Shown: piece by piece, positions 35,374 through 45,100 of the stretch
How the letters are laid out: each line of letters begins with the position of its first letter
Position numbering within the stretch: position 1 is the first letter of the stretch
NCBI RefSeq assembly: GCF_001553115.1
Contig: NZ_KQ960182.1
Span: 62,001-126,000, forward strand
DNA from: Aedoeadaptatus coxii
Lineage (GTDB): Bacteria > Bacillota > Clostridia > Tissierellales > Peptoniphilaceae
Direction of reading: 5' to 3'
Length of the DNA stretch: 64,000 nucleotides
Translations under genes and position numbers: made by a program
Notes under the pieces: generated by a model
What the model was told of the DNA's origin: nothing
Databases searched by the model: none
What the model saw: only the letters and a program-made list of their open reading frames with translations

Positions 35374-36249
35374 TCAATATAATACCTTCTTAATGTGCAA
35401 CTCTTTTTCTTCCCCACTCCCTGTGACAGTTCCTATTCCGATAAAATCTCCCCCCGTATAAATACGGTACATCGCTGCCTCTTCAATTTGAAAATGAACT
35501 CGACTGGACATTCCGTTTAACATAGGCTTTTTGCGATGTAGCGGTAAACAAATTTCAGGGATATGATCTAAAAGGCGATCCATAGGAATTAAGATACTTT
35601 GTCTTTCGTCATTGCTCATCGATTCAATCTCGGCTAGCGTATGTGCGTTCGCGATGGTCTCACTACCTACGGAAATACGCCTTAAACTGTCCATCGTGAA
35701 ATAACAACCCGACGCCACGCCTATGTCATCTATCAGCGTGCGAATATATGTGCCTGACGACACCTCAGCTTCCAATGAGATGCCGTTGTCATCGTGATCC
35801 AAAAGTTTAAGGCACGAAACCGTAATGGGTCTTTCTTTACGGGGAACGCAAATTCCGCGTCGAGCATATTCATACAATTTTCGCCCCTTATATTTTAATG
35901 CCGAATGCATTGGGGGAAGTTGTAATTGTTCACCTCGAAAATGATCTAAAACAGGTTCTAAATTTTTCGGAATCTCTTTTGCACTGTTTGCAAAAATGAC
36001 ACCGGAAATGTCGAATGTATCGGTGCGAATTCCTCTTATGGCGTGGGCTACATATGCTTTTCGATTATCGGCGACGTAATCGGCGATTTTAGTAGCTTTT
36101 CCGATACAAATAGGAAGCAAGCCGGTTGCCATGGGGTCTAACGTCCCCGTATGGCCGACTTGCTTCATGTGATATAAGCGGCGTATTCGATGAACGACAT
36201 CGAATGAGGTAATGCCCTTTGGTTTATCTACGAGAACTACACCGTTCAT
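35374..36249 (-). CDS. truB: tRNA pseudouridine(55) synthase
   Basis: Isomerises U55 in the T loop of tRNAs. MNGVVLVDKPKGITS opens the protein and the catalytic Asp is in GHTGTLDPMATGLLP; SSGTYIRTLI is also present. It has 291 residues. The start overlaps the nrnA stop by 4 bases. Confidence 0.95.
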   Translation of the reverse strand: MNGVVLVDKPKGITSFDVVHRIRRLYHMKQVGHTGTLDPMATGLLPICIGKATKIADYVADNRKAYVAHAIRGIRTDTFDISGVIFANSAKEIPKNLEPVLDHFRGEQLQLPPMHSALKYKGRKLYEYARRGICVPRKERPITVSCLKLLDHDDNGISLEAEVSSGTYIRTLIDDIGVASGCYFTMDSLRRISVGSETIANAHTLAEIESMSNDERQSILIPMDRLLDHIPEICLPLHRKKPMLNGMSSRVHFQIEEAAMYRIYTGGDFIGIGTVTGSGEEKELHIKKVLY

Positions 36250-37235
36250 GATCGAATCAGTTCCATTTTTTCTTCGAGAAGTTTTTTAATCTTCTCTTCA
36301 ACTTCACTTAATGTCATGGAAGCTGAGGCTCCGGAGGCTCGAATGTGGCCTCCTCCACCAAACGCCCCTGCAAACTCAGTGCAGTTCAAATAGGATTTTG
36401 ATCGGAAAGAAAGCTTAACTTCATCTTCTTTTTCCTTTAAGAAAATCGCCATTTCAACGCCTTCAATGTTTCGAATTTGTTCGACGATACCCTCAGTATC
36501 CTCTGAGGGAGCTCCTGATTTTTTCAAGTCTTCAAGGGTACATGCTGCCATTGCAACTTTTCCGTCAGCCAGGAATTCTATACGCGATAACACCCTTGTC
36601 ATTAAGGCAAGCTTTTCTCGAGAGCGCGATTGGTACACCGATTGAACGACTATATTGTGGTCGCAACCATAGTCGTAAAGTTTAGCGATGATGCGATGGG
36701 TGTTCCCGTTAACGCTGTCGTATTGAAAACTCCCCGTATCTGTCGAGATGGCGGTATATAACCCGGTAGCCATATTGACCGTGAAAGGAGCATCCAGGCT
36801 TTCTAAAACAGTAAACAGAACTTCCCCTGTAGAAGTTGCAGTCGGCACAACGTAATTTAAATCTCCATATAGCGTATTGCTCAAATGATGATCAATGTTC
36901 GCCGTGCATTTCGCCGATTGTACGATAGCCTCTCCCGCTTTTCCAAAACGATGGATATCGGAAGAGTCCAGGGTAATGACGAGATCAAAAACCTTTCCTT
37001 GTAAGGTATCAATGTCGATGCGATGTTTCGTCGAAGGCAAAAAAGCAAAATCCGCCGGAACAGAATCGTTTCCGATATACGTGAAGTCCTTCCCCGTAGA
37101 TTCCAGATAGCCATACATGCCTTCCAAACTTCCCAGATTATCACCATCGGGGCTTACATGGGAAATAATAGCGATATCTTTTGCATCTTCAATTTTTTTC
37201 GATAGAGATAAGCTGAATTTTTGTAGATCACTCAC
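36246..37235 (-). CDS. nrnA: DHH-family oligoribonuclease / pAp phosphatase
   Basis: Degrades very short RNA left by other nucleases and dephosphorylates pAp. Metal-binding motifs HVSPDGDNLGS, VITLDSSD and NIDHHLSN (the DHH motif) and the DHHA1 GGGGHIRASGA are all present. The length of 329 residues is typical. Its place between rbfA and truB is conserved in Firmicutes; the start overlaps rbfA by 8 bases. Confidence 0.92.
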   Translation of the reverse strand: MSDLQKFSLSLSKKIEDAKDIAIISHVSPDGDNLGSLEGMYGYLESTGKDFTYIGNDSVPADFAFLPSTKHRIDIDTLQGKVFDLVITLDSSDIHRFGKAGEAIVQSAKCTANIDHHLSNTLYGDLNYVVPTATSTGEVLFTVLESLDAPFTVNMATGLYTAISTDTGSFQYDSVNGNTHRIIAKLYDYGCDHNIVVQSVYQSRSREKLALMTRVLSRIEFLADGKVAMAACTLEDLKKSGAPSEDTEGIVEQIRNIEGVEMAIFLKEKEDEVKLSFRSKSYLNCTEFAGAFGGGGHIRASGASASMTLSEVEEKIKKLLEEKMELIRS

Positions 37236-37590
37236 CGTCGTGCTCCATTTTTCTCAAATTATCAATAGTTTGTTGAAGTTCCATGCCTTTTTCAATACTT
37301 TCATCAAGTTCGAAAATAATTTCCGGCATAGCTCGAAGCTTTAGACGCTTGCCAAGTTCCATTTTTATAAAGCCCTTCGCGCTTTCCAGGCCGTCGATGG
37401 CGTCTTTCTTTTGATCATCTTCTCCAAAGATCGAAATTCCGACATAGGCAAAGGAAAGATCGCGGGTAATCGACACATAGGATACGCTGGTTAAGGGTGG
37501 AATTCTGGGGTCCTTCAATTTTGTTTGAATGATCTCGGAAAGCTCCCTTTTCACTTCCTCAGATATGCGATTTACTCTCTTATCCTTCAT
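37228..37590 (-). CDS. rbfA: Ribosome-binding factor A
   Basis: 120-residue KH-fold protein needed for 16S 5' end maturation. The pattern RVNRISEEVKRELSEII, DPRIPPLTSVSYVSITRDLS and ELDESIEKGM is typical. It starts on the base following the infB stop. Confidence 0.94.
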   Translation of the reverse strand: MKDKRVNRISEEVKRELSEIIQTKLKDPRIPPLTSVSYVSITRDLSFAYVGISIFGEDDQKKDAIDGLESAKGFIKMELGKRLKLRAMPEIIFELDESIEKGMELQQTIDNLRKMEHDGE

Positions 37591-39978
37591 TTACAGTTCC
37601 TTCTTTATTTCTTTTTCAATAAAGCATTCAAGTAAGTCATTGACTTGAATATCGTTGAAGTTTTCAACCATTAAGCCGCCTTCGTAGCCTTGAGCGATTT
37701 CACGGGCATCATCTTGGAATCGTTTAAGAGAAGAAATTTCACCTTCGTGGATGATGACGTCATCGCGCAACACTTTAACTTTTGCTTTCCGTTGAATTTT
37801 GCCTTTAAGAACGTAAATACCGGCGACGATGTCGTTGCTCGGGAGCTTAAAGGTTTCGCGAACTTCGCAACGTCCTAAAACTTCCTCGGAGATTTCCGGA
37901 GTCAACATACCGCTAATGGCATTTTTAACGTCATTTAAAATATCGTAAATAACGCGATAGGTTCGAACGTCGACATCTTCTTGTTTTGCAAGATCTAAAG
38001 CGTTAATATTCGGGCGAACATTAAAACCGATGACTAAAGCGTTCGATGCGGAAGCTAAGTTAATATCACTTTCATTGATTCCGCCGGTACCGGAGTGAAT
38101 AATATTAACTTGAACTTCGTCAATATCTTCGTTGTCATTAAGTTTTAAGAGCGATTGATTAAGAGCTTCCACTGTACCTTTAACGTCAGCTTTTACGACG
38201 AGGTTAAGATCTTTTAATTCGCCTTCTTTAATCTTGTCGAAAAGATTGTTTAAGCTGACTTTATTCTTGGAAGCAAGTTTTTCTTCGCGCTCTTGAGCGA
38301 TATTCTTGGCGGCAATTTCTTTTGCAATTTTTTCATCTTTTACTGCATAGACCGTATCACCTGCGTTGGGAACACCGTCAAAGCCGAGCACCACAACCGG
38401 GGTGGCCGGACCTGCTTTTTTAAGATGTTTCTTTTTGTCGTTGGTCATGGCGCGAATGTGGCCGTAGCAAGTACCGGAGACGATGTAGCTATCGCTCGTA
38501 AGCGTTCCCTTTTGGACGAGAATCGTTGCCATGGGTCCCTTGCCTTTATCGAGACGTGCTTCCACAATGGTACCGACTGCCAAACGATCGGGGTTGGCTT
38601 TAAGTTCGAGAACTTCCGCTACGAGAAGAATCATGTCCAGTAGATCGGAAATACCTTGTTTCGTCTTTGCTGAAACCTCTACCATAATGGTGTCGCCGCC
38701 CCAATCTTCTGCGACTAAACCTTCTTCTGTGAGCTCTTGACGCACACGATCCGGATTAGCGCCTTCACGGTCGATCTTATTAATCGCTACGATAATAGGA
38801 ACACCTGCGGCTTTAGCGTGGTGAATGGCTTCTCTCGTTTGGGGCATAACACCGTCGTCGGCTGCAACTACGAGAATGGCAATATCCGTAATGGATGCCC
38901 CTCTCGAACGCATAGCGGTGAAAGCCTCGTGGCCCGGGGTATCGAGGAAAGTGATGTGTTTTCCGCCGACGGAAACTTGATAAGCGCCGATATGTTGTGT
39001 AATACCGCCGGCTTCGGAATCGGTTACGTGACTACGTTTAATAACGTCCAAAATCGAAGTTTTACCGTGGTCGACGTGGCCCATAACTGTAACCACCGGG
39101 GGTCTTTCCTTAAGGGATTCTTCGGGATCTTCAGTATCGAGTCCGTAAATTTCTTCAATATTCAGTTCTTCTTCTGAAATAAACTCGATTTCCTTACCAA
39201 GTTCATCGGCTAAAATCTCAATGACATCGCGATCTATGGATTCGTTTTGAGTTGCCATTACGCCTAAACCGATTAATTTGGTAATGACCTGTGCCAAGCT
39301 GACGCCGATAGTATCTGCAAATTCCTTTACCGTTAACGGTGCTTTAACTTTAATACCGTCATCCCCCTTCGCCTCTTCACGAGCTTCTCTTTCCTTACGC
39401 TTTTGACTTCTGGATTTCTTCTTAGGCGCTTTGCGCTTTTCGAAATCTTGATTGACAAAAGTATTTTCGGATTGAAAATCTACATTATCTTTTTTCTTAG
39501 ATTGTTTGGACTTTTTATTTTTCTTTTGCTTCTTCTTTTCAGAACGTCGGCGTTCTTCTGCAGAAAATGCTTCGTCCTCTTCAAACTCATCGCGATGATG
39601 CTTGCGATCTTTAACGGATCCCTCTGCACGTTTCTTGTGATCATGAGAGTCTTTAGCCTTAGGGGTTTCCACCACGACATCGGCTCTAGGTCCGTCTGTA
39701 GATTTTACTTCAGTTTTTGTTTTTTCCTTCTTAACGGGAGATTGCTTCGGCTCGGTCTTTTTAGCCTTTCGCTCTTCTTTTTTTGAAGGTTCGGGGCTAT
39801 TTCCGCTTGATGCATCCTGTGCTGTACGGATAAAAGAGAATAATTGCTTTTGCTGATCTTCCGTAATCGTACTCATGTGACTTTTTACGGGTATCTTTGC
39901 CTGGTCGAGAATAGCCATTAAATCTTTACTCGCCATTCCTATTTCCTTGGCAACTGTGTACACTCTTTTGTTCGACAT
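37591..39978 (-). CDS. infB: Translation initiation factor IF-2
   Basis: GTPase that brings initiator tRNA to the 30S subunit. After a short N-terminal IF2N-like domain comes a lysine/glutamate-rich low-complexity linker (about residues 55-205), then the G domain with [17 protein letters not shown] and AINKIDRE, followed by the C-terminal tRNA-binding domains. The 795 residues are ordinary. GGAGG lies ahead of the ATG. Confidence 0.96.
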   Translation of the reverse strand: MSNKRVYTVAKEIGMASKDLMAILDQAKIPVKSHMSTITEDQQKQLFSFIRTAQDASSGNSPEPSKKEERKAKKTEPKQSPVKKEKTKTEVKSTDGPRADVVVETPKAKDSHDHKKRAEGSVKDRKHHRDEFEEDEAFSAEERRRSEKKKQKKNKKSKQSKKKDNVDFQSENTFVNQDFEKRKAPKKKSRSQKRKEREAREEAKGDDGIKVKAPLTVKEFADTIGVSLAQVITKLIGLGVMATQNESIDRDVIEILADELGKEIEFISEEELNIEEIYGLDTEDPEESLKERPPVVTVMGHVDHGKTSILDVIKRSHVTDSEAGGITQHIGAYQVSVGGKHITFLDTPGHEAFTAMRSRGASITDIAILVVAADDGVMPQTREAIHHAKAAGVPIIVAINKIDREGANPDRVRQELTEEGLVAEDWGGDTIMVEVSAKTKQGISDLLDMILLVAEVLELKANPDRLAVGTIVEARLDKGKGPMATILVQKGTLTSDSYIVSGTCYGHIRAMTNDKKKHLKKAGPATPVVVLGFDGVPNAGDTVYAVKDEKIAKEIAAKNIAQEREEKLASKNKVSLNNLFDKIKEGELKDLNLVVKADVKGTVEALNQSLLKLNDNEDIDEVQVNIIHSGTGGINESDINLASASNALVIGFNVRPNINALDLAKQEDVDVRTYRVIYDILNDVKNAISGMLTPEISEEVLGRCEVRETFKLPSNDIVAGIYVLKGKIQRKAKVKVLRDDVIIHEGEISSLKRFQDDAREIAQGYEGGLMVENFNDIQVNDLLECFIEKEIKKEL

Positions 39979-40001
39979 GAGAACACCTCCTAGTGCGAGG
40001 T

Positions 40002-40271
40002 TTATAGATCTTCTAAGGTGCGACGCAGTTCATCGACTGTCTCCTTCGGAACGTCTTGACTTAACGCACGCTGAATGGCCCTGTGCTTTATGGCACTGTC
40101 GAAACACTTCGTATTGCGACAAAGGTATGCACCGCGTCCGTTCGCTTTCCCGGTACTGTCTATAAAAACCTCATTATCTTTGTTTTTAACTATACGTATT
40201 AATTCTTGCTTCGGTTTAGACTCCGAGCACCCAATACACTTTCTCAAAGGTATTTTTTTAGGCTTTTTCAT
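40002..40271 (-). CDS. rnpM: RNase P modulator RnpM (YlxR)
   Basis: 89-residue RNA-binding protein with the YlxR signature RKCIGCSESKPKQELIRIV and GKANGRGAYLCRNTKCF. In Bacillus the protein binds RNase P RNA. It sits in its usual nusA-infB interval, but the ribosomal-like ylxQ gene normally next to it is absent; only 23 bases separate it from infB. Confidence 0.9.
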   Translation of the reverse strand: MKKPKKIPLRKCIGCSESKPKQELIRIVKNKDNEVFIDSTGKANGRGAYLCRNTKCFDSAIKHRAIQRALSQDVPKETVDELRRTLEDL

Positions 40272-40297
40272 TGTTACTCCGGTTATATATCGTCTGT

Positions 40298-41584
40298 TTA
40301 ATTGTCTGAAATTTCTTCTTCCAAATCTTCGGAGAGTTCCATTTCATCTCCTGAAGTTTCTGAAGAAGCGTCAACAAACAAATTATTTAAATCCATGCCC
40401 GTCAAGCCGCCGATGCTTGCAAAGTTATCATACTCTTTAAACTCTTTTTCAACGGGCGTTTCTTCGTCGGCTGTCTCTTCGTCTTGAACAGATGTATTTT
40501 CAAATTCATCGCGAAACTCTTCCATTGTTTGTCCGAGTTCATCAAGATATTCGCTAAATTGCGTTTCCGACTTAATATCGATTTTCCAGTTGGTAAGCTT
40601 CGCCGCGAGTCTGGCATTTTGTCCTTCTTTTCCGATGGCAAGTGATAATTGATAATCCGGTACCACGACCATGGCCGCTTTTTCTCGATGATTGATGAAA
40701 ACCTCGACCACTTTTGAAGGACTAAGGGCGTTACCAATGAAAGTTGCTATATCTTTTTCATAAATGACAATATCAATTTTTTCATCGTGTAGCTCATCGA
40801 CAATCGTTTTAACGCGACTTCCCTTAAAGCCGACACATGCGCCTAAGGGATCCACTTCTTCGTCTTTAGAGAAGACGGCAAGCTTAGTACGACTTCCCGC
40901 TTCGCGCGCTACAGAATAGATCTCGACGACGCCATCGTGAATTTCCGGTACTTCCAATTCAAACAAGCGGCGTACCAGATTCGGATGGCTTCGGGATAAT
41001 ACGATTTGCGGACCCTTCGGTTGACGATTGACTTCTAAAATTAACATTTTATAGCGGTCGCCTTGGGAATAGCTTTCACCCGGGGTCTGCTCAGATACGG
41101 GTAAAATCGCTTCAGTTTTACCTAAGTCGACAAAGACATTACCTTTGCTGACACGTTGAACATCGCAGGTAATAATTTCATTTTCCCTGTCGGCATAATC
41201 GTCGTAAATAACTTCACGCTCTGCGTCTTTAATACGTTGAATAACCACTTGTCTTGCCGTTTGAGCGGCAATTCGGCCGAACTTTTCGGGATTGATGGCT
41301 TCGTAATAAATATCGCCGATTTCGAGACGGGAATTAATTTTTTTTGCATCCTCCAAAGAGATCTCCATTTGATCGTCCATTACCTCGCCCACAACAGTTT
41401 TCTCGGCGGAGACACTAATTTCTCCCGTATCTCTATCGATAGTAACATCTACTGTTTGAGACGTACCGTAATTCTTCTTATAGCTCGATATAAGGGCTGT
41501 TTCCAATGCTTCTAATATAACGTCTTCTCGAATGCCTTTTTCGCTTTCCAATTGTTTCAGAGCTAAAATAAACTCTTGATTCAT
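40298..41584 (-). CDS. nusA: Transcription factor NusA
   Basis: RNA polymerase-binding factor for pausing, termination and antitermination. The order is an N-terminal domain (residues 1-125), S1 (GNVFVDLGKTEAILP), then two KH domains (GACVGFKGSRVKTIVDEL and LAIGKEGQNARLAAKL). After about residue 345 comes a strongly acidic tail of some 80 residues, so at 428 residues it is longer than the roughly 370 of Bacillus NusA. The extra tail is low-complexity rather than an added folded domain. Confidence 0.94.
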   Translation of the reverse strand: MNQEFILALKQLESEKGIREDVILEALETALISSYKKNYGTSQTVDVTIDRDTGEISVSAEKTVVGEVMDDQMEISLEDAKKINSRLEIGDIYYEAINPEKFGRIAAQTARQVVIQRIKDAEREVIYDDYADRENEIITCDVQRVSKGNVFVDLGKTEAILPVSEQTPGESYSQGDRYKMLILEVNRQPKGPQIVLSRSHPNLVRRLFELEVPEIHDGVVEIYSVAREAGSRTKLAVFSKDEEVDPLGACVGFKGSRVKTIVDELHDEKIDIVIYEKDIATFIGNALSPSKVVEVFINHREKAAMVVVPDYQLSLAIGKEGQNARLAAKLTNWKIDIKSETQFSEYLDELGQTMEEFRDEFENTSVQDEETADEETPVEKEFKEYDNFASIGGLTGMDLNNLFVDASSETSGDEMELSEDLEEEISDN

Positions 41585-41601
41585 TCTTTTTCAACTGCCT
41601 C

Positions 41602-42060
41602 CTAAAATTCAATGACCTGTCGCATTAAAGAAATGGATTTTGAATCGAAGGTGACAGTTTCACCGTTCTCTTCACGGATGTCGACAGTGTCGTCGCCGTA
41701 ATCCGTCAAAATGCCAATAAAATCTTTTCTGTCATTTAGTTTCTTATAAAGATGAACCTCAACTTTGTTTCCCAAGTTTCGGCGGTAATCATCTTTCGTC
41801 CGAATAGGTCGATCCAAACCGGGAGATTGCACTTCTAATGTGTATTGACCTTGAATGAGGTCATCGTCGATCCCGTCATTAATGGCCCGTGATATTTCCG
41901 CACAATCATCAATATTGACACCTTCTTTACGGAAAACCGTAATGATGACGCGCGTCGGTTGTTGTTTGGTAATCTCGACTTCTACAATTTCATATCCGTG
42001 TTCTTCTGCAGCAACTTCAGCGACACGAACAATTTCTTCACGTACCTGAGGACGCTTCAA
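41602..42060 (-). CDS. rimP: Ribosome maturation factor RimP
   Basis: Needed for 30S subunit maturation. Blocks EITKQQPTRVIITVFRKEG, DDCAEISRAI, YTLEVQSPGLDRPI are family hallmarks. I favour TTG at 42060 (152 residues): GGAGG lies 7 bases ahead. An in-frame ATG at 42075 would place that ribosome site within the coding region and would begin directly after the T run of the upstream hairpin. Confidence 0.93.
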   Translation of the reverse strand: MKRPQVREEIVRVAEVAAEEHGYEIVEVEITKQQPTRVIITVFRKEGVNIDDCAEISRAINDGIDDDLIQGQYTLEVQSPGLDRPIRTKDDYRRNLGNKVEVHLYKKLNDRKDFIGILTDYGDDTVDIREENGETVTFDSKSISLMRQVIEF

Positions 42061-42075
42061 GAACTCACCTCCCAT

Positions 42076-42105
42076 AAAAAACTAGAGTGGGGGCCCCACT
42101 CTAGT
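42076..42105 (-). terminator. Terminator-like hairpin between polC and rimP
   Basis: Perfect 12-bp arms ACTAGAGTGGGG and complement (42081-42105), then six T on the minus strand ending one base before the in-frame ATG of rimP. It stops polC transcripts but also lies downstream of the rimP promoter. Confidence 0.85.
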
Positions 42106-42137
42106 TCTAAACGTCTATCTATCTCTTTCTTTCAGGT

Positions 42138-42146
42138 ATTATATCA
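42138..42146 (-). promoter_or_regulatory. Extended -10 promoter of rimP-nusA-infB
   Basis: TGATATAAT on the minus strand, with TATAAT at 42143-42138. The TGA is the polC stop codon. Predicted start about 42131, upstream of the hairpin. Confidence 0.55.
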
Positions 42147-45100
42147 TAAATTTCCCTGAGATCCAAATAAGTCAAGCATACTTAATTGATTATCTTTCGG
42201 GATTCCGTTTAAAGCGCCATGTTGTGTTAAAGCTTCAATAACGGTTTTAGAAGCTCCCGTCCGCTTAATCATATCTTCTACTGATAAGAAGGGGCCTTTT
42301 TTATACTCGTCGTAAATTTCATTTGCAATGGTCTTGCCTATTCCCGGTAGTGAACTGATGGGAATAATAACTTTTCCCTCGTAAATTCCAAAGCGATCAT
42401 AATGGGAAATTCCTAAGTGAATGGGCTCGAAAGTGTAACCTCTGGCGAGCATTTCCAAGGCTACGCGCAGCAACGAACCTTCATCTTGTTCTTTTTTAGA
42501 AGCCTCATCGCCAAGGTTTTTAATGTTTTCGATGCGACGCTTTACGCTGTCCACTCCGCCAATGAGAAGATCGCCATTTAAATCATTGAGCTTTGTTGTG
42601 AAATAGGCGGCATAAAATGCCAAGGGATAATAAACCTTATACCATGCTATACGAATACTTGTCATAACATAGGCTACGGCATGGGCTCTCGGAAACATGT
42701 ATTTAATCTTTTCGCAGCTGTCAAAGTACCAGCTTGGAACATCCAGCGTTTTCAAGACGTCCATGTATTTTTCAGGAAGGCCTCTACCCTTTCTTACTGC
42801 CTCCATGGTATCGAAGGCTACTTTATTTTCCGCACCTGCGATAATTAAATAGTTCATAATATCTTCACGCGTACTGATAACTTCAGAAATCGTCGCCTTA
42901 TTTGAGTGCACGAGATCTTGAGCATTGCCCGTCCATACATCGGTACCGTGGGAAAGGCCTGAAATATTGACGAGAGCGCCGAATGTGTCGGGTTTGGTAT
43001 CCAGCAACATGCGCACTACAAAATCTGTACCAAACTCGGGAATGCCTAATGTGCCCGTGTCAAAATGAAAAATAGACTCATCGGCTTCCAAAGCATCCAT
43101 ACCGGTAAACAAGCTCATGACCTTCGCATCATTAATATCCACATCGTTCATATCCACGCCGGTCATATCTTCCAGCATACGTAGTATTGAAGGAGCATCA
43201 TGGCCGAGAATATCGAGCTTCAGAATATTTTCGCTGATGGAGTGATAATCGAAGTGTGTCGTAATGACGTTTTTCTTCTTTTCGTCTGCAGGGTATTGAA
43301 TGGGCGTAAAATGATGGATGTCGTTGTCTTTCGGAACAATCATAATGCCGCCGGGATGTTGTCCGCTTGTTCGTTTTACGCCTTCAATTCCTTTTGCTAA
43401 ACGCGTAATATCCACAGGATTTCGAACGATTCCGTTTTCTTCCAAGTATTTTTTGACCAATCCAAACGCCGTTTTTTCCGCCAGTGTGCCGATCGTTCCG
43501 GCTCTAAAGACAAAGCCTTCGCCAAAGTAATCTTCGATAAATTGGTGTGCCTTCGGTTGATACTCTCCGGCAAAATTCAAATCGATATCCGGCTCCTTAT
43601 CGCCGTAAAATCCGAGGAATACTTCGAAAGGAATCTTATGGCCGTCGCGAATCAATTCCGTGCCGCAATGGGGACAGGATTTTTTCGGCAAATCGAATCC
43701 CGTGCTGTATGCTTTATCTTCGACAAATTCACTGTATTGGCAATGAGGGCATACATAGTGCGGAGCCAAGGGGTTAACTTCCGTGATACCCGTCATGGTT
43801 GCAACAAATGAAGAACCTACAGAACCTCTGGATCCAACGTAAAAACCGTCGGCATTGGATTTCTGTACCAGCTGCTGTGCAATGCGATACATTACGGCAT
43901 AGCCGTTACCGATGATGCTGTCCAGCTCCGTGTGCAGCCGATCGGCGACAATATCCGGTAGGGGATCCCCATAAATTTCCTTCGCACGACTTACTGCATC
44001 ATTTTTTAGATCAACATCGGCATTTTCAATTTTCGGAGGAAATTTGCCCGAAGGAATGGGCGGGAACTCTTCGATTTTGTCGCAAATCACTTTCGGATTA
44101 TCTATTACAATTTCTTCACAGCGCTCGTTTAAGAAATCAAAAGCACGTAACATTTCATCAGTGGCCATAAAATGAGCCGCACCGTTACCAAAGGGGCGCC
44201 CTCTAAATTTCGAGTACTCCAAAACTTTGAGATAAATCTCATCGTCAGGATCGAGGTAGCGCACATTATTGGATGCCACTACGGGAACATCTTGGTCGTC
44301 GGATAGATTCAATAAATGGCGAATCATATCTTTCGCATCGTCTTCATGACGCAAAAGACCATCGATGTAACTTTTCCCGTAACGCTTTGGAGGTGCTACT
44401 TCAACGAAATCGAGGGATTTTATTATGGTAGACAGTTCTTCGTCGTCCGCCCCGCGTAAGTAGCTGTCGATTAAAAGACCTTGTTCGCCGCCACTGCCGA
44501 TAATAAAGTTCTCGCGATGTTTTATAATATCACTCATTAAAATACGGGGTGTACGATAAAAAGTTTCCGTGTGTGATTTTGAGATCAAGCGATATAAGGT
44601 GGTGAGCCCTTCTACATTTTTAGGGAAAATGGTTAATCTCGTAGGGAACAGTTTTTCAGGCTCAGGGTGTTTTAACTTGTTGTAATCTTCGGGGGATTTG
44701 ACCCCTTCCTTTTCTGCCAGTCGCTCGAGATGTAAGAAGAGCTCTGCTGTAGCTTCGGCATCATTTACGGCACGGTGGGCGCCTTGAAGATTAATGCCGA
44801 ATCGCTTGGCCAATGTACCGAGTTTGTAATTTTTAATGTGGAGATCCAAACATTGAGCAAGCAACAGCGTATCAATCGTAGGATAGTTCCCCTTACCTTT
44901 TCTGCGATATTCGACAAAACGAGAGTCGAAGGACGCATTATGGGCCACTAAAATTCCGTCGCCGATAAAATCTTCAAACAGAGGAAGTGCCTCGTCAATA
45001 GTAGGGGCATCTGCCACCATATCGTCTGTGATATTGGTAAGCTCGACAATTTTCGGTGGAATGGGACGAAGAGGGTTGACGAAAGTGGAAAAACGATCGA

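Noticed and set aside
38293-39177. Long open frames on the plus strand opposite infB
   Set aside because: They are antisense shadows of a conserved gene, with no ribosome site or recognisable domain.
39490-39830. Repetitive lysine/glutamate-rich stretch as a DNA repeat
   Set aside because: It is the low-complexity linker of IF-2 and shows no exact repeated unit.
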